64,000 nt of DNA from Dickeya aquatica (GTDB lineage: Bacteria > Pseudomonadota > Gammaproteobacteria > Enterobacterales > Enterobacteriaceae): contig NZ_LT615367.1 in the NCBI RefSeq assembly GCF_900095885.1, positions 1,860,001 through 1,924,000 of the forward strand. The letters are read 5' to 3'. Each line of letters opens with the position of its first letter. Position 1 is the first letter of the stretch. Shown piece after piece: positions 7,223 to 15,363 of this stretch. The position numbers and the translations under genes were made by a program. A model generated the notes under the pieces. It had not been told where the DNA came from. It made no database searches and saw only the letters and a list, made by a program, of their open reading frames with translations.

Positions 7223-8551
7223 TTAGTATAAACCCTCTTTACTCTTAGATATTATATAGTTCTCATACATGCTGTATTGCTTCTGCGCAAACTCAAACGG
7301 CCTGATCATACCGTTATGGTTAGCATCCAGAAAATCAGCCCACCATTGCAGCATCAGGCGACGCTGTTCAAGGTGTTTGGCCTTATGGGTGTAGGCAGCG
7401 CGAACGTTGTTCTTTTCCATATGGCTCATTTGAAGCTCAACCACATCTTCCGGCCAGATACCCGATTCGATTAATGCACTACACGCCAGCGTTCGAAAGC
7501 CGTGGCCGCACAGATCGGTTTTGGTGTCATAACCCATTTTTCGTAGCGCCTTGTTGATGGTGTTTTCACTCATTGGCTTCATCGCATCATAACAGCCTGT
7601 CAGGATAAAACCGTCATCACCATTAACGTCATAGGTGAGGTTTTTTAGCTCTTTTAGAATGTCCAGCGCCTGACGGCACAAAGGAACATAATGCTTTCTG
7701 CGCATTTTAGCCCCACGTCCTGAATGCTTGATCCCTTCAATGGCTTCACGCTGTTCAGGGATAACCCATAAGGCACTGTTAAAATCGATCTCTGACCATC
7801 TGGCAAAGCGGAGTTCACTGGAGCGAATAAATATCAGCAGAGTGAGTTTCATCGCCAGCAGGGTCAGCCTGCTACGCCCCTGATAGCCTTCAATGCGTTC
7901 CAGTAGGGCAGGTATCTCTTCCAGCTCGATAGCGGGGCGGTGCTCTGTCTGTGGTTTCTGAACCGCACCTTCCAAATCATAGGCAGGGTTAAAGCGGATC
8001 ATCTTTTGCTGGACGGCATAACGCATAATGGCAGTAGCGTACTGTTTCACCCTCATAGCGATTTCCAGATAGCCCAGCTTCTCTATCTTTTTGATGGGAA
8101 CCAGCAGATCACCTGTATCCAGTTCAGCAATATCCTTGTTACCGATGTCAGGAAACAGGTAGGTTTCCAGCCGGATCCAGACAGAACGCTGATAATCTTC
8201 TGACCATGTGGTTTTGGTGGCAAACCAGCTTTTGGCTACCGTTTTGAACGCGCGGGTATTGTTGCGTTTTTCCTGAACGATTTTGTTGTCAGCCTGTTTT
8301 TTAGCGCTCGGGTCAATACCAGCCGCTAACAGCTTTTTTGCGTCGTCGCGTCGTTGTCTGGCATCCGCCAGTGAAACAGCCGGGTAGACGCCAATGGAAA
8401 ACACCTTCTGTTTCCCTTCGAAGCGATAACCCAACTGCCAGTATTTTGAACCGCTGGGATGTACCAGCAGGTAGAGGCCGAACCCGTCGGTGAGCTTCAC
8501 CACCTTTTCGGATGGTTTGGCATTTTTTACTTTATTATCAGTAAGTGGCAT
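7223..8551 (-). CDS. P4-type tyrosine recombinase (integrase), copy 1
   Basis: This site-specific recombinase integrates and excises an island at a tRNA gene. It has the N-terminal DUF4102 arm-binding domain (LTDGFGLYLLVHPSGSKYW), then the catalytic residues Arg in FIRSSELRFARW, His/Arg in CGHGFRTLACSA and the nucleophile Tyr in VRAAYTHK. The start at 8551 has a GGAGGG site 7-8 bases ahead; the longer ORF to 8617 does not. The C-terminus is about 20 residues longer than that of the paralogue at 40174. A copy of the tRNA-Asn end lies 180 bases beyond its start, so it belongs to an island inserted at tRNA-Asn. Confidence 0.92.
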   Translation of the reverse strand: MPLTDNKVKNAKPSEKVVKLTDGFGLYLLVHPSGSKYWQLGYRFEGKQKVFSIGVYPAVSLADARQRRDDAKKLLAAGIDPSAKKQADNKIVQEKRNNTRAFKTVAKSWFATKTTWSEDYQRSVWIRLETYLFPDIGNKDIAELDTGDLLVPIKKIEKLGYLEIAMRVKQYATAIMRYAVQQKMIRFNPAYDLEGAVQKPQTEHRPAIELEEIPALLERIEGYQGRSRLTLLAMKLTLLIFIRSSELRFARWSEIDFNSALWVIPEQREAIEGIKHSGRGAKMRRKHYVPLCRQALDILKELKNLTYDVNGDDGFILTGCYDAMKPMSENTINKALRKMGYDTKTDLCGHGFRTLACSALIESGIWPEDVVELQMSHMEKNNVRAAYTHKAKHLEQRRLMLQWWADFLDANHNGMIRPFEFAQKQYSMYENYIISKSKEGLY

Positions 8552-8670
8552 GACGGTTCCCTCCGATTGCTGGTAAAAACGAAATCGAACCAGCTTTACC
8601 AGCATTTTTACCAGCAAAGGGGTGTAGCTTCGAGTGTTTTTTAATAGACGTGTGTAGACATGGAGAAGGG

Positions 8671-8752
8671 GATAACCAATTGATAAAAATCAAAAAACCA
8701 GACGTCAGTAGACATCTGGTTTCTTTAAATTGGCTCTCTGACTGGACTCGAA
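8671..8752. repeat. att-like direct repeat with tRNA-Asn 3'-end remnant
   Basis: This 82-bp stretch matches 41544-41626, the end of the intact tRNA-Asn and its terminator, with few differences and one deleted base. Only the last 22 bases of the tRNA (8731-8752) are kept. It marks an integration junction and is the likely left end of the island that runs to the tRNA-Asn. The rest of 8753-8985 is AT-rich and carries the promoter of the next gene. Confidence 0.8.
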
Positions 8753-8985
8753 TACATTTTTAATCTCCTGTTTTATATGGTTAATTTTTATTTCATTGTT
8801 TTATATAACATCATTTATACCATCATTTTTATTTAAAAATGGTAAAAATGTCAATTATATTCAATTAATTACGTCAGTTTACACCAGTAGACATCAGAGT
8901 GAATTGCTACTCCATAAAATCAAACCTGTCAACTTTTGGAAACCGCTATCGTATAGTAACAGCCTGTTTATAAGAGGGATTACCG

Positions 8986-9921
8986 ATGGCAACCGCAGCA
9001 AAAAAAGTTGAGTTAACAAAATGGTTTAAGCCTGAAAATTATAATGTTTTAAAAGACATCACTGTTATGCAACTTTGTCAGGAGATCCGTATACGGAAGA
9101 CAATGTTTGCTGAACTGGAAGAAGCCCTTGCCAGCGATGAACCTGAATGGTGTGTGAGTCAGGCTAATCTTAAAGAAAGGGATTTAATCTTCTCAGGGAA
9201 GCCCTTGTTAGCCTCTAAGCCAACAGACGACGATGCAGAGTCCTATGAGAGTGATCAACATGTCAGGCTTATGACTGCTGGTAAGCTTTATCAGTTGGAA
9301 GGGTACATCAAAGAGACAGGATTGCTTGACTACGGAGAAAAAACGGTAACATTCCACACAGAAAAAAACAGGTACAGGTTGCAGCAACCTATCCTGCGAT
9401 ACAAACAGATACGTGCTCAGCAACTGATTGAATCTAGGAACTTTACTGACGAGCAGAAAAAGAACCTTGTTCGAAGGGCCGGAAGTGTGATCAATCTTGA
9501 GGTTGATATTAGTTTATCAACAGATGATCAAATCATTGAATCAATGCGCTATCTGTTAAACCGCTGGCGTAAGCAAACTGGAATCAAATCCAAAACCAAC
9601 CAGCAGAGCTATGGTTTCGGTGCAGTGATGGTTCAAAAGATAGTCGATTTTCGAGTCATTCCCATTTTAGACCTTCTATATCATGCCAAATCAAACAACT
9701 ACAAACTCAGCGACAAAGATCTGGAACAGCTTCTCTACCATTGGGGCATGGAGGAGTGCCGAGATCAGGTACAAATCAAAGAAACAGACAGGCCACTTGC
9801 TAAGAAAGCACTTACCAAGGAGTTTGATAATCTCTTCACGATGTTTTTGTATAAAAACAGGCACTTAATGGATGTGAAAGTAAGCGAAGTGTACAAACTG
9901 AATGAGAGAAAAGAAAAATAA
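8986..9921 (+). CDS. DUF6387-like island protein of unknown function
   Basis: The 311-residue soluble protein has no signal peptide. It begins KWFKPENYNVLKDITVMQLCQEI, a pattern I associate with the DUF6387-type proteins found next to P4-like integrases in enterobacterial islands. It is rich in charged helices and has no recognisable catalytic motif. AGAGGG lies 8-12 bases before ATG. The family assignment is from memory and moderate; the function is not known. Confidence 0.55.
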   Translation: MATAAKKVELTKWFKPENYNVLKDITVMQLCQEIRIRKTMFAELEEALASDEPEWCVSQANLKERDLIFSGKPLLASKPTDDDAESYESDQHVRLMTAGKLYQLEGYIKETGLLDYGEKTVTFHTEKNRYRLQQPILRYKQIRAQQLIESRNFTDEQKKNLVRRAGSVINLEVDISLSTDDQIIESMRYLLNRWRKQTGIKSKTNQQSYGFGAVMVQKIVDFRVIPILDLLYHAKSNNYKLSDKDLEQLLYHWGMEECRDQVQIKETDRPLAKKALTKEFDNLFTMFLYKNRHLMDVKVSEVYKLNERKEK

Positions 9922-10070
9922 TATGAAAGTCAAGGGATGAGGTAAATAATCTTATCCCCGTAAACAACTGCCTCACAGATCCCCATAAACATCCCGTCAA
10001 TTCCATCAATTTTTTCAAATACCCCGATCTTCGATAATTCTCCTCGTCGAAACAAACAGGAGAAAACAAC

Positions 10071-10259
10071 ATGAATAAAAAATTAATACGAATGCACGAA
10101 GTCCTTAACAGGACAGGATTTTGTAGGGCATGGATTTATCGGCTTATTAAACAGAAACGGTTTCCTGAACCAATAAAGATCGGTGAAAGAGCGATTGCCT
10201 TTATAGAAAGTGAAATCGATAGTTGGATAGATAATTTAGTTAACAGTGCAAGATCTTAA
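10071..10259 (+). CDS. AlpA-family DNA-binding regulator
   Basis: The 62-residue protein is an AlpA-type MerR-like winged-helix: RMHEVLNRTGFCRAWIYRLI, then the basic wing KQKRFPEPIKIG and the terminal ESEIDSWID. AlpA proteins regulate excision genes of P4-like prophages and islands, often by controlling the integrase. It heads a run of small genes on the plus strand. Confidence 0.88.
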   Translation: MNKKLIRMHEVLNRTGFCRAWIYRLIKQKRFPEPIKIGERAIAFIESEIDSWIDNLVNSARS

Positions 10260-10286
10260 ATTTAAAAAATAACCGAGGAATAAAAT

Positions 10287-10577
10287 ATGAATAAAAATAA
10301 ATATTATGAAATGCTCACATTTACGGGTGCTGTAATCCAGGAAGCACACAAGGGGATTATAGAAGCATTCTCATTGCAAAATGAAGATGCAAATGAAGTT
10401 ATGGTGGAGTTTAACCCACTAATAAGTTCATTAATAATGGAGCAAGTAATAAGGGAATATGGTCAAGAGGACGCAGCTTATTTTTTTAATGAATTCGCTA
10501 AGGAAACTTCAGAAAGCCTTTCTAATCATATTGGAACTATGATTTCCAAAGGTGATGCTCTGGTTAGATTTAAATAA
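10287..10577 (+). CDS. Small helical island protein, family A, member 1
   Basis: The 96-residue acidic helical protein has no known motif. Its C-terminal part (YFFNEFAKE ... GTMISKGDALVRFK) resembles that of the protein at 10872-11135 (YFHEMISRGDKMLVTYKF), so they are diverged paralogues. It lies 27 bases after alpA with a GAGGAA site and probably shares its transcript. Function unknown. Confidence 0.6.
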   Translation: MNKNKYYEMLTFTGAVIQEAHKGIIEAFSLQNEDANEVMVEFNPLISSLIMEQVIREYGQEDAAYFFNEFAKETSESLSNHIGTMISKGDALVRFK

Positions 10578-10595
10578 AAACATAAGGATAATACA

Positions 10596-10811
10596 ATGAA
10601 TAAGAAACTGGTTAAAGAAATGACTAAGGTTGTTGAAGAGTTTACCGCAGAGTTTTTAAAAGAAGTGCATGAGGAATTGGGTTATACAAATGATGATGTA
10701 GCAAATAATGTGGGTGGAGCCTATGACGCATTGCGTGATGGTGCAGAACTGATCCTGACATTAGTGTATGGGCAAGAGACCACAGAGAGGTTTAATAGTA
10801 TGACGATTTAA
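10596..10811 (+). CDS. Small helical island protein
   Basis: The 71-residue protein is preceded by AAGGAT and starts 18 bases after the previous stop. It is an acidic helical protein ending in LILTLVYGQETTERFNSM; size, order and composition suggest a distant relative of its neighbours. Function unknown. Confidence 0.5.
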   Translation: MNKKLVKEMTKVVEEFTAEFLKEVHEELGYTNDDVANNVGGAYDALRDGAELILTLVYGQETTERFNSMTI

Positions 10812-10871
10812 TTAACGAAATAAGAAGTAAGATTGAATTATCAAAATTCCATAATAACAAAGAGGTGTAAT

Positions 10872-11135
10872 ATGAGAAGAAAAGAATATAATAAAATTTT
10901 GAAAGAGTCTTTTGGTTTACTTTCAGATTATTTAAAAAATCTGAAAAAAGAACGTGGATATACCATTGCAGATTTAAATGCCAACAAAGACAATGTGAAA
11001 TCGCTAATACGTAGCCAGTATTGCGAGGAAGTAATGAATCATTATGGTAAAGAAAAAGGAATGGATTATTTTCATGAAATGATTTCGAGAGGAGATAAAA
11101 TGCTTGTGACTTATAAATTTGAAGATGAAGAGTGA
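10872..11135 (+). CDS. Small helical island protein, family A, member 2
   Basis: The 87-residue protein starts at ATG 10872 behind AGAGGTG; the longer frame from 10833 lacks a site. It has basic N-terminal and acidic C-terminal halves and shares its C-terminal pattern with 10287-10577. Tandem paralogues of this size may be regulators or adaptor subunits, but nothing proves it. Confidence 0.5.
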   Translation: MRRKEYNKILKESFGLLSDYLKNLKKERGYTIADLNANKDNVKSLIRSQYCEEVMNHYGKEKGMDYFHEMISRGDKMLVTYKFEDEE

Positions 11136-11277
11136 AATTAAGATAAAAAATTTTGGAGGTTGGGAACAGCCTTTGATAAAAATGCTGTAAAAAATAAAAG
11201 AAGACAAGTGAACTGTCATATTTTATGGCAGAAGCATAGGTTTTTATTGTGTGAAAGTTAAATATAAGGAAAATAAT

Positions 11278-11598
11278 ATGAATACTACAAAAAATGAAAG
11301 TGATAACGAGATATCAACCAAAGTGTTCTCTTTGTATGCAATGAATCGCTTCATGAGTTTTATTGAGGAAAAGGAAAATGAGGTACAGGGAGCTGCTATT
11401 GTTTTTATGCCAGAGGAATTAAGGATGCGTCTCGTTAATGAAATCATCTACCGTACCAGAGAAGAACTTGAAATCGGCAGGGAATTTTTAAAAGGAACGC
11501 ATTATGTTTTTGAAGAGGCAGATATAGAAAAGACAAGAGATATGTTGGGGTTTTTATACCAGGAATATATAAACTCAAAAAACGGGATGGTGAGATAA
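11278..11598 (+). CDS. Small acidic island protein
   Basis: The 106-residue helical protein has a clear AAGGA site seven bases before ATG at 11278. No family was recognised. It is separated from the previous gene by 142 bases and may have its own promoter. The following stretch to 11748 shows no other gene. Confidence 0.5.
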   Translation: MNTTKNESDNEISTKVFSLYAMNRFMSFIEEKENEVQGAAIVFMPEELRMRLVNEIIYRTREELEIGREFLKGTHYVFEEADIEKTRDMLGFLYQEYINSKNGMVR

Positions 11599-11748
11599 AA
11601 TATCTTTCTGATACTTTCAGAAGTGAGTGTAAAATACATGTAGATTATAGATTTGCAATGAAGAATGAAAAAAGTAATAACTCAAGGGATGAAATAAGCC
11701 TTTGAAAATTAACAGGATTATCACAGTTTAATATAAGAGTTTTTAAAA

Positions 11749-11991
11749 ATGATTAAAGAATTTCATATGCTATATCAGTACAAAAAAATCCAGCAAGCCG
11801 CTGCCACAACGGATATCAAAACCCTTGAACAGGTTTTAGTTAAGTTCAAAAAAGTGGTAGCTGAACGGCGTGCTAAGTACTATGCAGAGATTGGGGAAGA
11901 GGCTGCACGGCAGGTAAAAATGAAAAAAATCATTGAACAGATGAGAAAGGATGGGGTATGTTTTGAGGATCTGTTGCGTAATCCTTATTAA
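11749..11991 (+). CDS. Truncated H-NS-like protein (H-NST type)
   Basis: The 80 residues match the oligomerisation half of H-NS: a coiled-coil with ITDIKTLEQ-like and FKKVVAERRAKYYAE segments, then KIIEQMRKDGVCFEDLL, equivalent to the H-NS linker helix. The DNA-binding domain with its QGR loop is absent and the gene ends at a normal stop. Truncated H-NS proteins of this form (H-NST) on tRNA-Asn and other islands of E. coli counteract H-NS by joining its oligomers. That role is inferred here. A MITE begins seven bases after the stop. Confidence 0.7.
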   Translation: MIKEFHMLYQYKKIQQAAATTDIKTLEQVLVKFKKVVAERRAKYYAEIGEEAARQVKMKKIIEQMRKDGVCFEDLLRNPY

Positions 11992-11998
11992 GCAGGTT

Positions 11999-12171
11999 GG
12001 GCTGTGTCCCGTAGCTATTTTTTGTACAGTTCAGCATTGTTATAACTGTGCAAAAAACGCTTTTAAGCGATAAAGAATGACCAAAAGAGATGGGTATTTA
12101 ACCAAAAATTACATCTCGGAAGTGATTCTTGCAGCACTTTTTAGCGTGTAGGGAGGTTAAGGGACAGGCCC
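11999..12171. mobile_element. MITE-like element, copy 2 (173 bp)
   Basis: This copy has the same length as and about 85% identity by eye to the element at 505-677. Its ends (GGGCTGTGTCCCGTAGC and the complement of GGGCCTGTCCCTTAAC) match the IS at 21261-22182. It lies between the truncated H-NS gene and the next ORF, so it may supply or disturb regulatory sequence for both. Confidence 0.78.
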
Positions 12172-12209
12172 TAAGGTTAGTATTAACTGAGAACGCATAA
12201 GGTAACAAA

Positions 12210-12506
12210 ATGACAGATTACATTTATAATTCAAAAGGAAATGCCGTAGGCTTCATCCGTGGAAAATACATACATAGCATGAACGGTAGTGCTGTCGGTC
12301 AACTTCGTGGAACGCATGTGCATAGGCTTTCTGGCCAATACATTGGTGAACTTCATGAAAGTATGATCCTAAATAAGCACATGGGGAATCTAGGAAACAT
12401 AGGTAATCCGGGAAATCCAGGGAATCCGGGAAGCCCAGGAAATCCAGGCAATAGAGGGGCGCGTAATTACGGATTCCCTGATGTATCGATTGACCTGTTC
12501 GGCTGA
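12210..12506 (+). CDS. Beta-repeat protein with collagen-like Gly-X-Y tract
   Basis: The 98-residue protein has four similar units of about 14-16 residues (YNSKGNAVGFIRGKYIHSM, NGSAVGQLRGTHVHRL, SGQYIGELHES), as in four-bladed beta-flower proteins. About nine Gly-X-Y triplets follow (GNLGNIGNPGNP...), resembling a short collagen helix, then a tail ending DLFG. AAGGTAAC precedes ATG. No signal peptide. The function is unknown; a trimeric or filamentous assembly is possible. Confidence 0.6.
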   Translation: MTDYIYNSKGNAVGFIRGKYIHSMNGSAVGQLRGTHVHRLSGQYIGELHESMILNKHMGNLGNIGNPGNPGNPGSPGNPGNRGARNYGFPDVSIDLFG

Positions 12507-12524
12507 CAGTTGTGAGAACAACTG
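12507..12524. terminator. Small hairpin after the collagen-like gene
   Basis: CAGTTGT-GAGA-ACAACTG directly follows the stop. There is no T-tract, so it may be a processing or weak termination signal. Confidence 0.35.
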
Positions 12525-12594
12525 CGAACTTCCGCTCCTTGCTCACAGCGGACCTAACGGCGAGTCTGAGGGGGTATAGCTGCTGCGTAGTGCG

Positions 12595-12969
12595 TTAGTG
12601 GCTAATTATGGTAAGAAGCTGCCTATTATCAAAAAGAACTGTCAGAATCGCTCTCAGGACTTCTGGTCGCCATTGCCATGATAAGTATAGTTCTTCTCGT
12701 TGAGTTACATCTGTAAAGTTGTCATGCACCGCTACCATGACCGTGGTGAAAATCTGATCTTTATATGACAATAATTTTTCGGTATCCAGAAAATGAAATT
12801 GGCGGTCAACAAAGATCGTTTTCAGGTAGTTAAGATAGCTGATTTCAACGTCTTCACCGTAGAAGCCATTAACGGAATAGTAGCGAATGAGTGATTCAGT
12901 TATTACGTGAGCTATACCATCTTCATTGTTGTACTGTTCTAATATTGTTGTTATTTCTTTATTTAGCAT
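12595..12969 (-). CDS. Hypothetical protein next to a Rep-like gene
   Basis: The 124-residue helical, mildly acidic protein has no recognised domain. AAGGAAAATC precedes its start. It is 17 bases downstream of the winged-helix protein gene on the same strand and probably forms an operon with it, so a role in replication control or maintenance of the element is possible but unproven. Confidence 0.5.
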   Translation of the reverse strand: MLNKEITTILEQYNNEDGIAHVITESLIRYYSVNGFYGEDVEISYLNYLKTIFVDRQFHFLDTEKLLSYKDQIFTTVMVAVHDNFTDVTQREELYLSWQWRPEVLRAILTVLFDNRQLLTIISH

Positions 12970-12986
12970 TATGATTTTCCTTATAG

Positions 12987-13721
12987 TTATGCAGAAGGCA
13001 ATTGAAAATCTGTAAGATCCCAGTCTTCCATATAAAACACGTTATCTTCTTCTGTGTCGTTATCCTCTGGTTTTTCTGGAGGAGGGTTTAAAACCGGTTT
13101 GGTTGATTCATCTTGATCCTGAGAAGCGATCTTTTCTGTTTCTGACTGGCTCTCATTAACATCGTTCTCTGAGTGGTAAGAGTAAACATTCTGGAACATG
13201 GGATTGTTGGCAACATTGAATACTTGCGCTTTCTGAACGTTAGGACGTTGTTTTTCGTTAATTGTGTGGTACTGGCCTTTTAGAAAAATATTTGAGTTCA
13301 TAAAAAGATCACCGTCTTTGTCAATGATTATCGATTTGCTTTTGAGCTTTTTGAAAATAATAGACATGTTGGATTTCTTGATATTGAGTTCTTTGCATAG
13401 CTTTGCCTGTGAAACATGAAAGCAGTTGCCAAACTCCATTTTATTAAGGATCTTCGCTATTACTTTTAGCTCGTTGCTGGATATATCCATATTAGCAAGT
13501 TGTTCAAAGTTTTTAGTAAACATATGAACATAGTCAATACCTTTTGCAATAGATCTTATTCCTTCTTTTCTGGCTATATAGCGCATTTCATTTTTATGGT
13601 TTTTGTTATGGTGCTGGTAGATCTTAAGCGCCTGTTTATCAGAGAATTGGTTTTTATCTATATAATCCTGTAACTGCTCCGGTGTCATTCTCTCAATTAT
13701 TTTAAAGTTTATATCCTGCAT
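12987..13721 (-). CDS. RepL-like winged-helix protein (putative replication/regulatory protein)
   Basis: The 244-residue protein has a central winged helix (about residues 82-150: SSNELKVIAKILNKM, FGNCFHVSQAKLCKEL, NIKKSNMSIIFKKL, then IIIDKDGDLFMNSNIFLKG), a pattern seen in RepL-type plasmid replication initiators and related DNA-binding proteins. The last third is acidic, proline-rich and probably disordered. AAGGAT precedes ATG. It faces away from a 1.6-kb gene-free region whose near end carries four palindromes spaced 22 bp, its probable binding array. Whether it initiates replication or only regulates is open. Confidence 0.6.
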   Translation of the reverse strand: MQDINFKIIERMTPEQLQDYIDKNQFSDKQALKIYQHHNKNHKNEMRYIARKEGIRSIAKGIDYVHMFTKNFEQLANMDISSNELKVIAKILNKMEFGNCFHVSQAKLCKELNIKKSNMSIIFKKLKSKSIIIDKDGDLFMNSNIFLKGQYHTINEKQRPNVQKAQVFNVANNPMFQNVYSYHSENDVNESQSETEKIASQDQDESTKPVLNPPPEKPEDNDTEEDNVFYMEDWDLTDFQLPSA

Positions 13722-13864
13722 GTTTTTATCCTTTTATTATTATATTTATCTTGTTATTAATACATTAAACATTATTGTCAATAAAAAAGTCAAAAATAAA
13801 TGGAAAAAGTTTAATGAGAGTGGACGCTCGTCCAGAGCATAAGTTAATAACGCAACGTTATTAA

Positions 13865-13950
13865 AGTTATGTTTAAGCATAACTATGGTTATCTTTAAAC
13901 ATAACCAAAGTTATGTAATTTCATAACCCAAGTTATGTTTAAGCATAACT
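13865..13950. repeat. Array of four palindromes at 22-bp spacing
   Basis: Four copies of (A)GTTATG-N6-CATAAC(T) type lie at 13865-13884, 13886-13907 (TGGTTAT/ATAACCA variant), 13910-13927 and 13931-13950. Their centres are 22 bp apart, about two helical turns, so bound dimers would line up on one face. It is 140 bases upstream of the RepL-like gene start (minus strand). The layout is that of an iteron or autoregulatory array. Confidence 0.75.
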
Positions 13951-14250
13951 TTTTTACTGTAACTACATGAATATAATAAGAAATACGCCCGGTAATATAT
14001 TTAATAGGATTAATATAGTAAAAGGTATTTTAACCATGTGAGATTTAAAATCTCACAAAAGGGTTAAAACTGGAATAAGTTTACTGAAACTGGACGTTCC
14101 GCCAGTTTTGACAATTATGGCAATGCTTTTCTTAATTTTATTATGTACAGAACCCTGCACAACTTTCATGTTGTGCCATTGCGGTTCATGGAAAATTAAG
14201 ATCTTTTTCTTTAACTCAGTAACAAATACTATAAAAGGGAATTTGCTTCT

Positions 14251-14943
14251 TTGCCTCTTAGGGGCAACCAGCAATGCCTGTATGGACTGTATGAGTGAAA
14301 TAATAGTTTTACTGAGCTACATGCTCGCTTGCTCGCATTACGCAAAATTTAAAAACCTTGGATAAATGGCTGGTCTTGATTGAGCTAACGCGCTCAATCG
14401 CTAAAACCCTGGCTCTCGCCCTTTGGATTTTAGCGGACAACGTTTTTCTCCATACGGTGAAACGTTTTATGTTATTTTCAGCGATAAAAATGAAGAAAAT
14501 TCTTCGCGTGATGAAGAAAACCAAGTTGATCACTAAAACAGTACGAATTAAATCATCAGTGCGCATGAGCGCATAGCGGTTTTGCTGACGGCAGGAAGCA
14601 AAAGCAAGACAGCTTCCTTCCTCAAGGGTTTTGGCTTTAAATTAGCGTATGAGCAGGCGAGTGCGCTGCATAGAAAACCTTTCATTCCAGTGCCCTACCA
14701 ACTGATCTATAGGCAGGTGAATAAGTTTCATAGAAAAGCTAATTCCAATTTAGATTCATAACCATATCGAGCAGGCCCTCGATATGGTCTGCAAACTAAC
14801 AGGAAAGTTAGTAGCTACGTCCCGGCCAGCTCGTTGCCTCTCGAAAGGCAAAGAAGCTTAGGCCAGGGATTATGGATATTTCATCCATAAGGTAATTAAA
14901 ATTAAACACATTGAACCCTATGACGCAACTGTCGAGTTGCGTC
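14251..14943. other. Gene-free region with a chain of strong hairpins (structured RNA or replication origin)
   Basis: No convincing ORF is present between 13722 and 15363. Exact stems include 14378-14399 (GATTGAGC), 14594-14617 (GGAAGC), 14762-14787 (CCATATCGAG, 6-base loop), 14795-14812 (ACTAAC), 14834-14851 (TTGCCT) enclosed by GGCCAGCT/AGCTTAGGCC, 14870-14890 (TTATGGAT) and 14922-14943 (GACGCAACT, GTCG loop). The last five sit in 182 bases. A second palindrome, TGTGAGATTT/AAATCTCACA, is at 14038-14057. This could be a non-coding RNA, an antisense control region or a structured origin; I recognise no known RNA family. Confidence 0.55.
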
Positions 14944-15130
14944 TGGTTCTTAAATAAGAAGAATGAAAAATAATGTCATGTCGCAAGAGCTATTGTAGGG
15001 TGACTAAAATAAGTGAAAAACATTATGTCGTATTTATCTAGTAAAAATAATGAATTCCCTCTGTCGCTTCACTCTATATTAATAATGAAGAAGAAAACTG
15101 CCATCAGGTCGCATTAAATAAGGATCGTTA

Positions 15131-15219
15131 CTGTCAGGAGTCGCAGATTAAACTGTCAGGATCGGTAATGTAATCTGTCATTATCTCGCTGTTTATGACA
15201 GTATAAATATAAGCTGTCA
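15131..15219. repeat. CTGTCA iteron-like array
   Basis: CTGTCA occurs at 15131, 15153 and 15175, exactly 22 bp apart in direct orientation, then inverted at 15196 (TGACAG) and direct again at 15214. The array lies 145 bases upstream of the second Rep-like gene. Direct repeats with this spacing are typical of iterons bound by plasmid initiators. The inverted pair may be the operator for autoregulation. Confidence 0.7.
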
Positions 15220-15363
15220 AAAAAATATTCACATTGGAACTTTAAGTATCGGCAAGGGAAACTTGAAATGTCAAAAATAAATTTGCTTTTGACACTTGAC
15301 ATATTTTACCATGAAGTTAAAACAAAACTTATCAATCAAATAAAAATAATAAAGGAGATAAAC

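Noticed and set aside
12385..12460. Short GGNAAT/CCNGG repeats that look like a microsatellite or CRISPR-like repeat
   Set aside because: They encode the Gly-X-Y triplets of the collagen-like protein; no spacers and no cas genes occur in the window.
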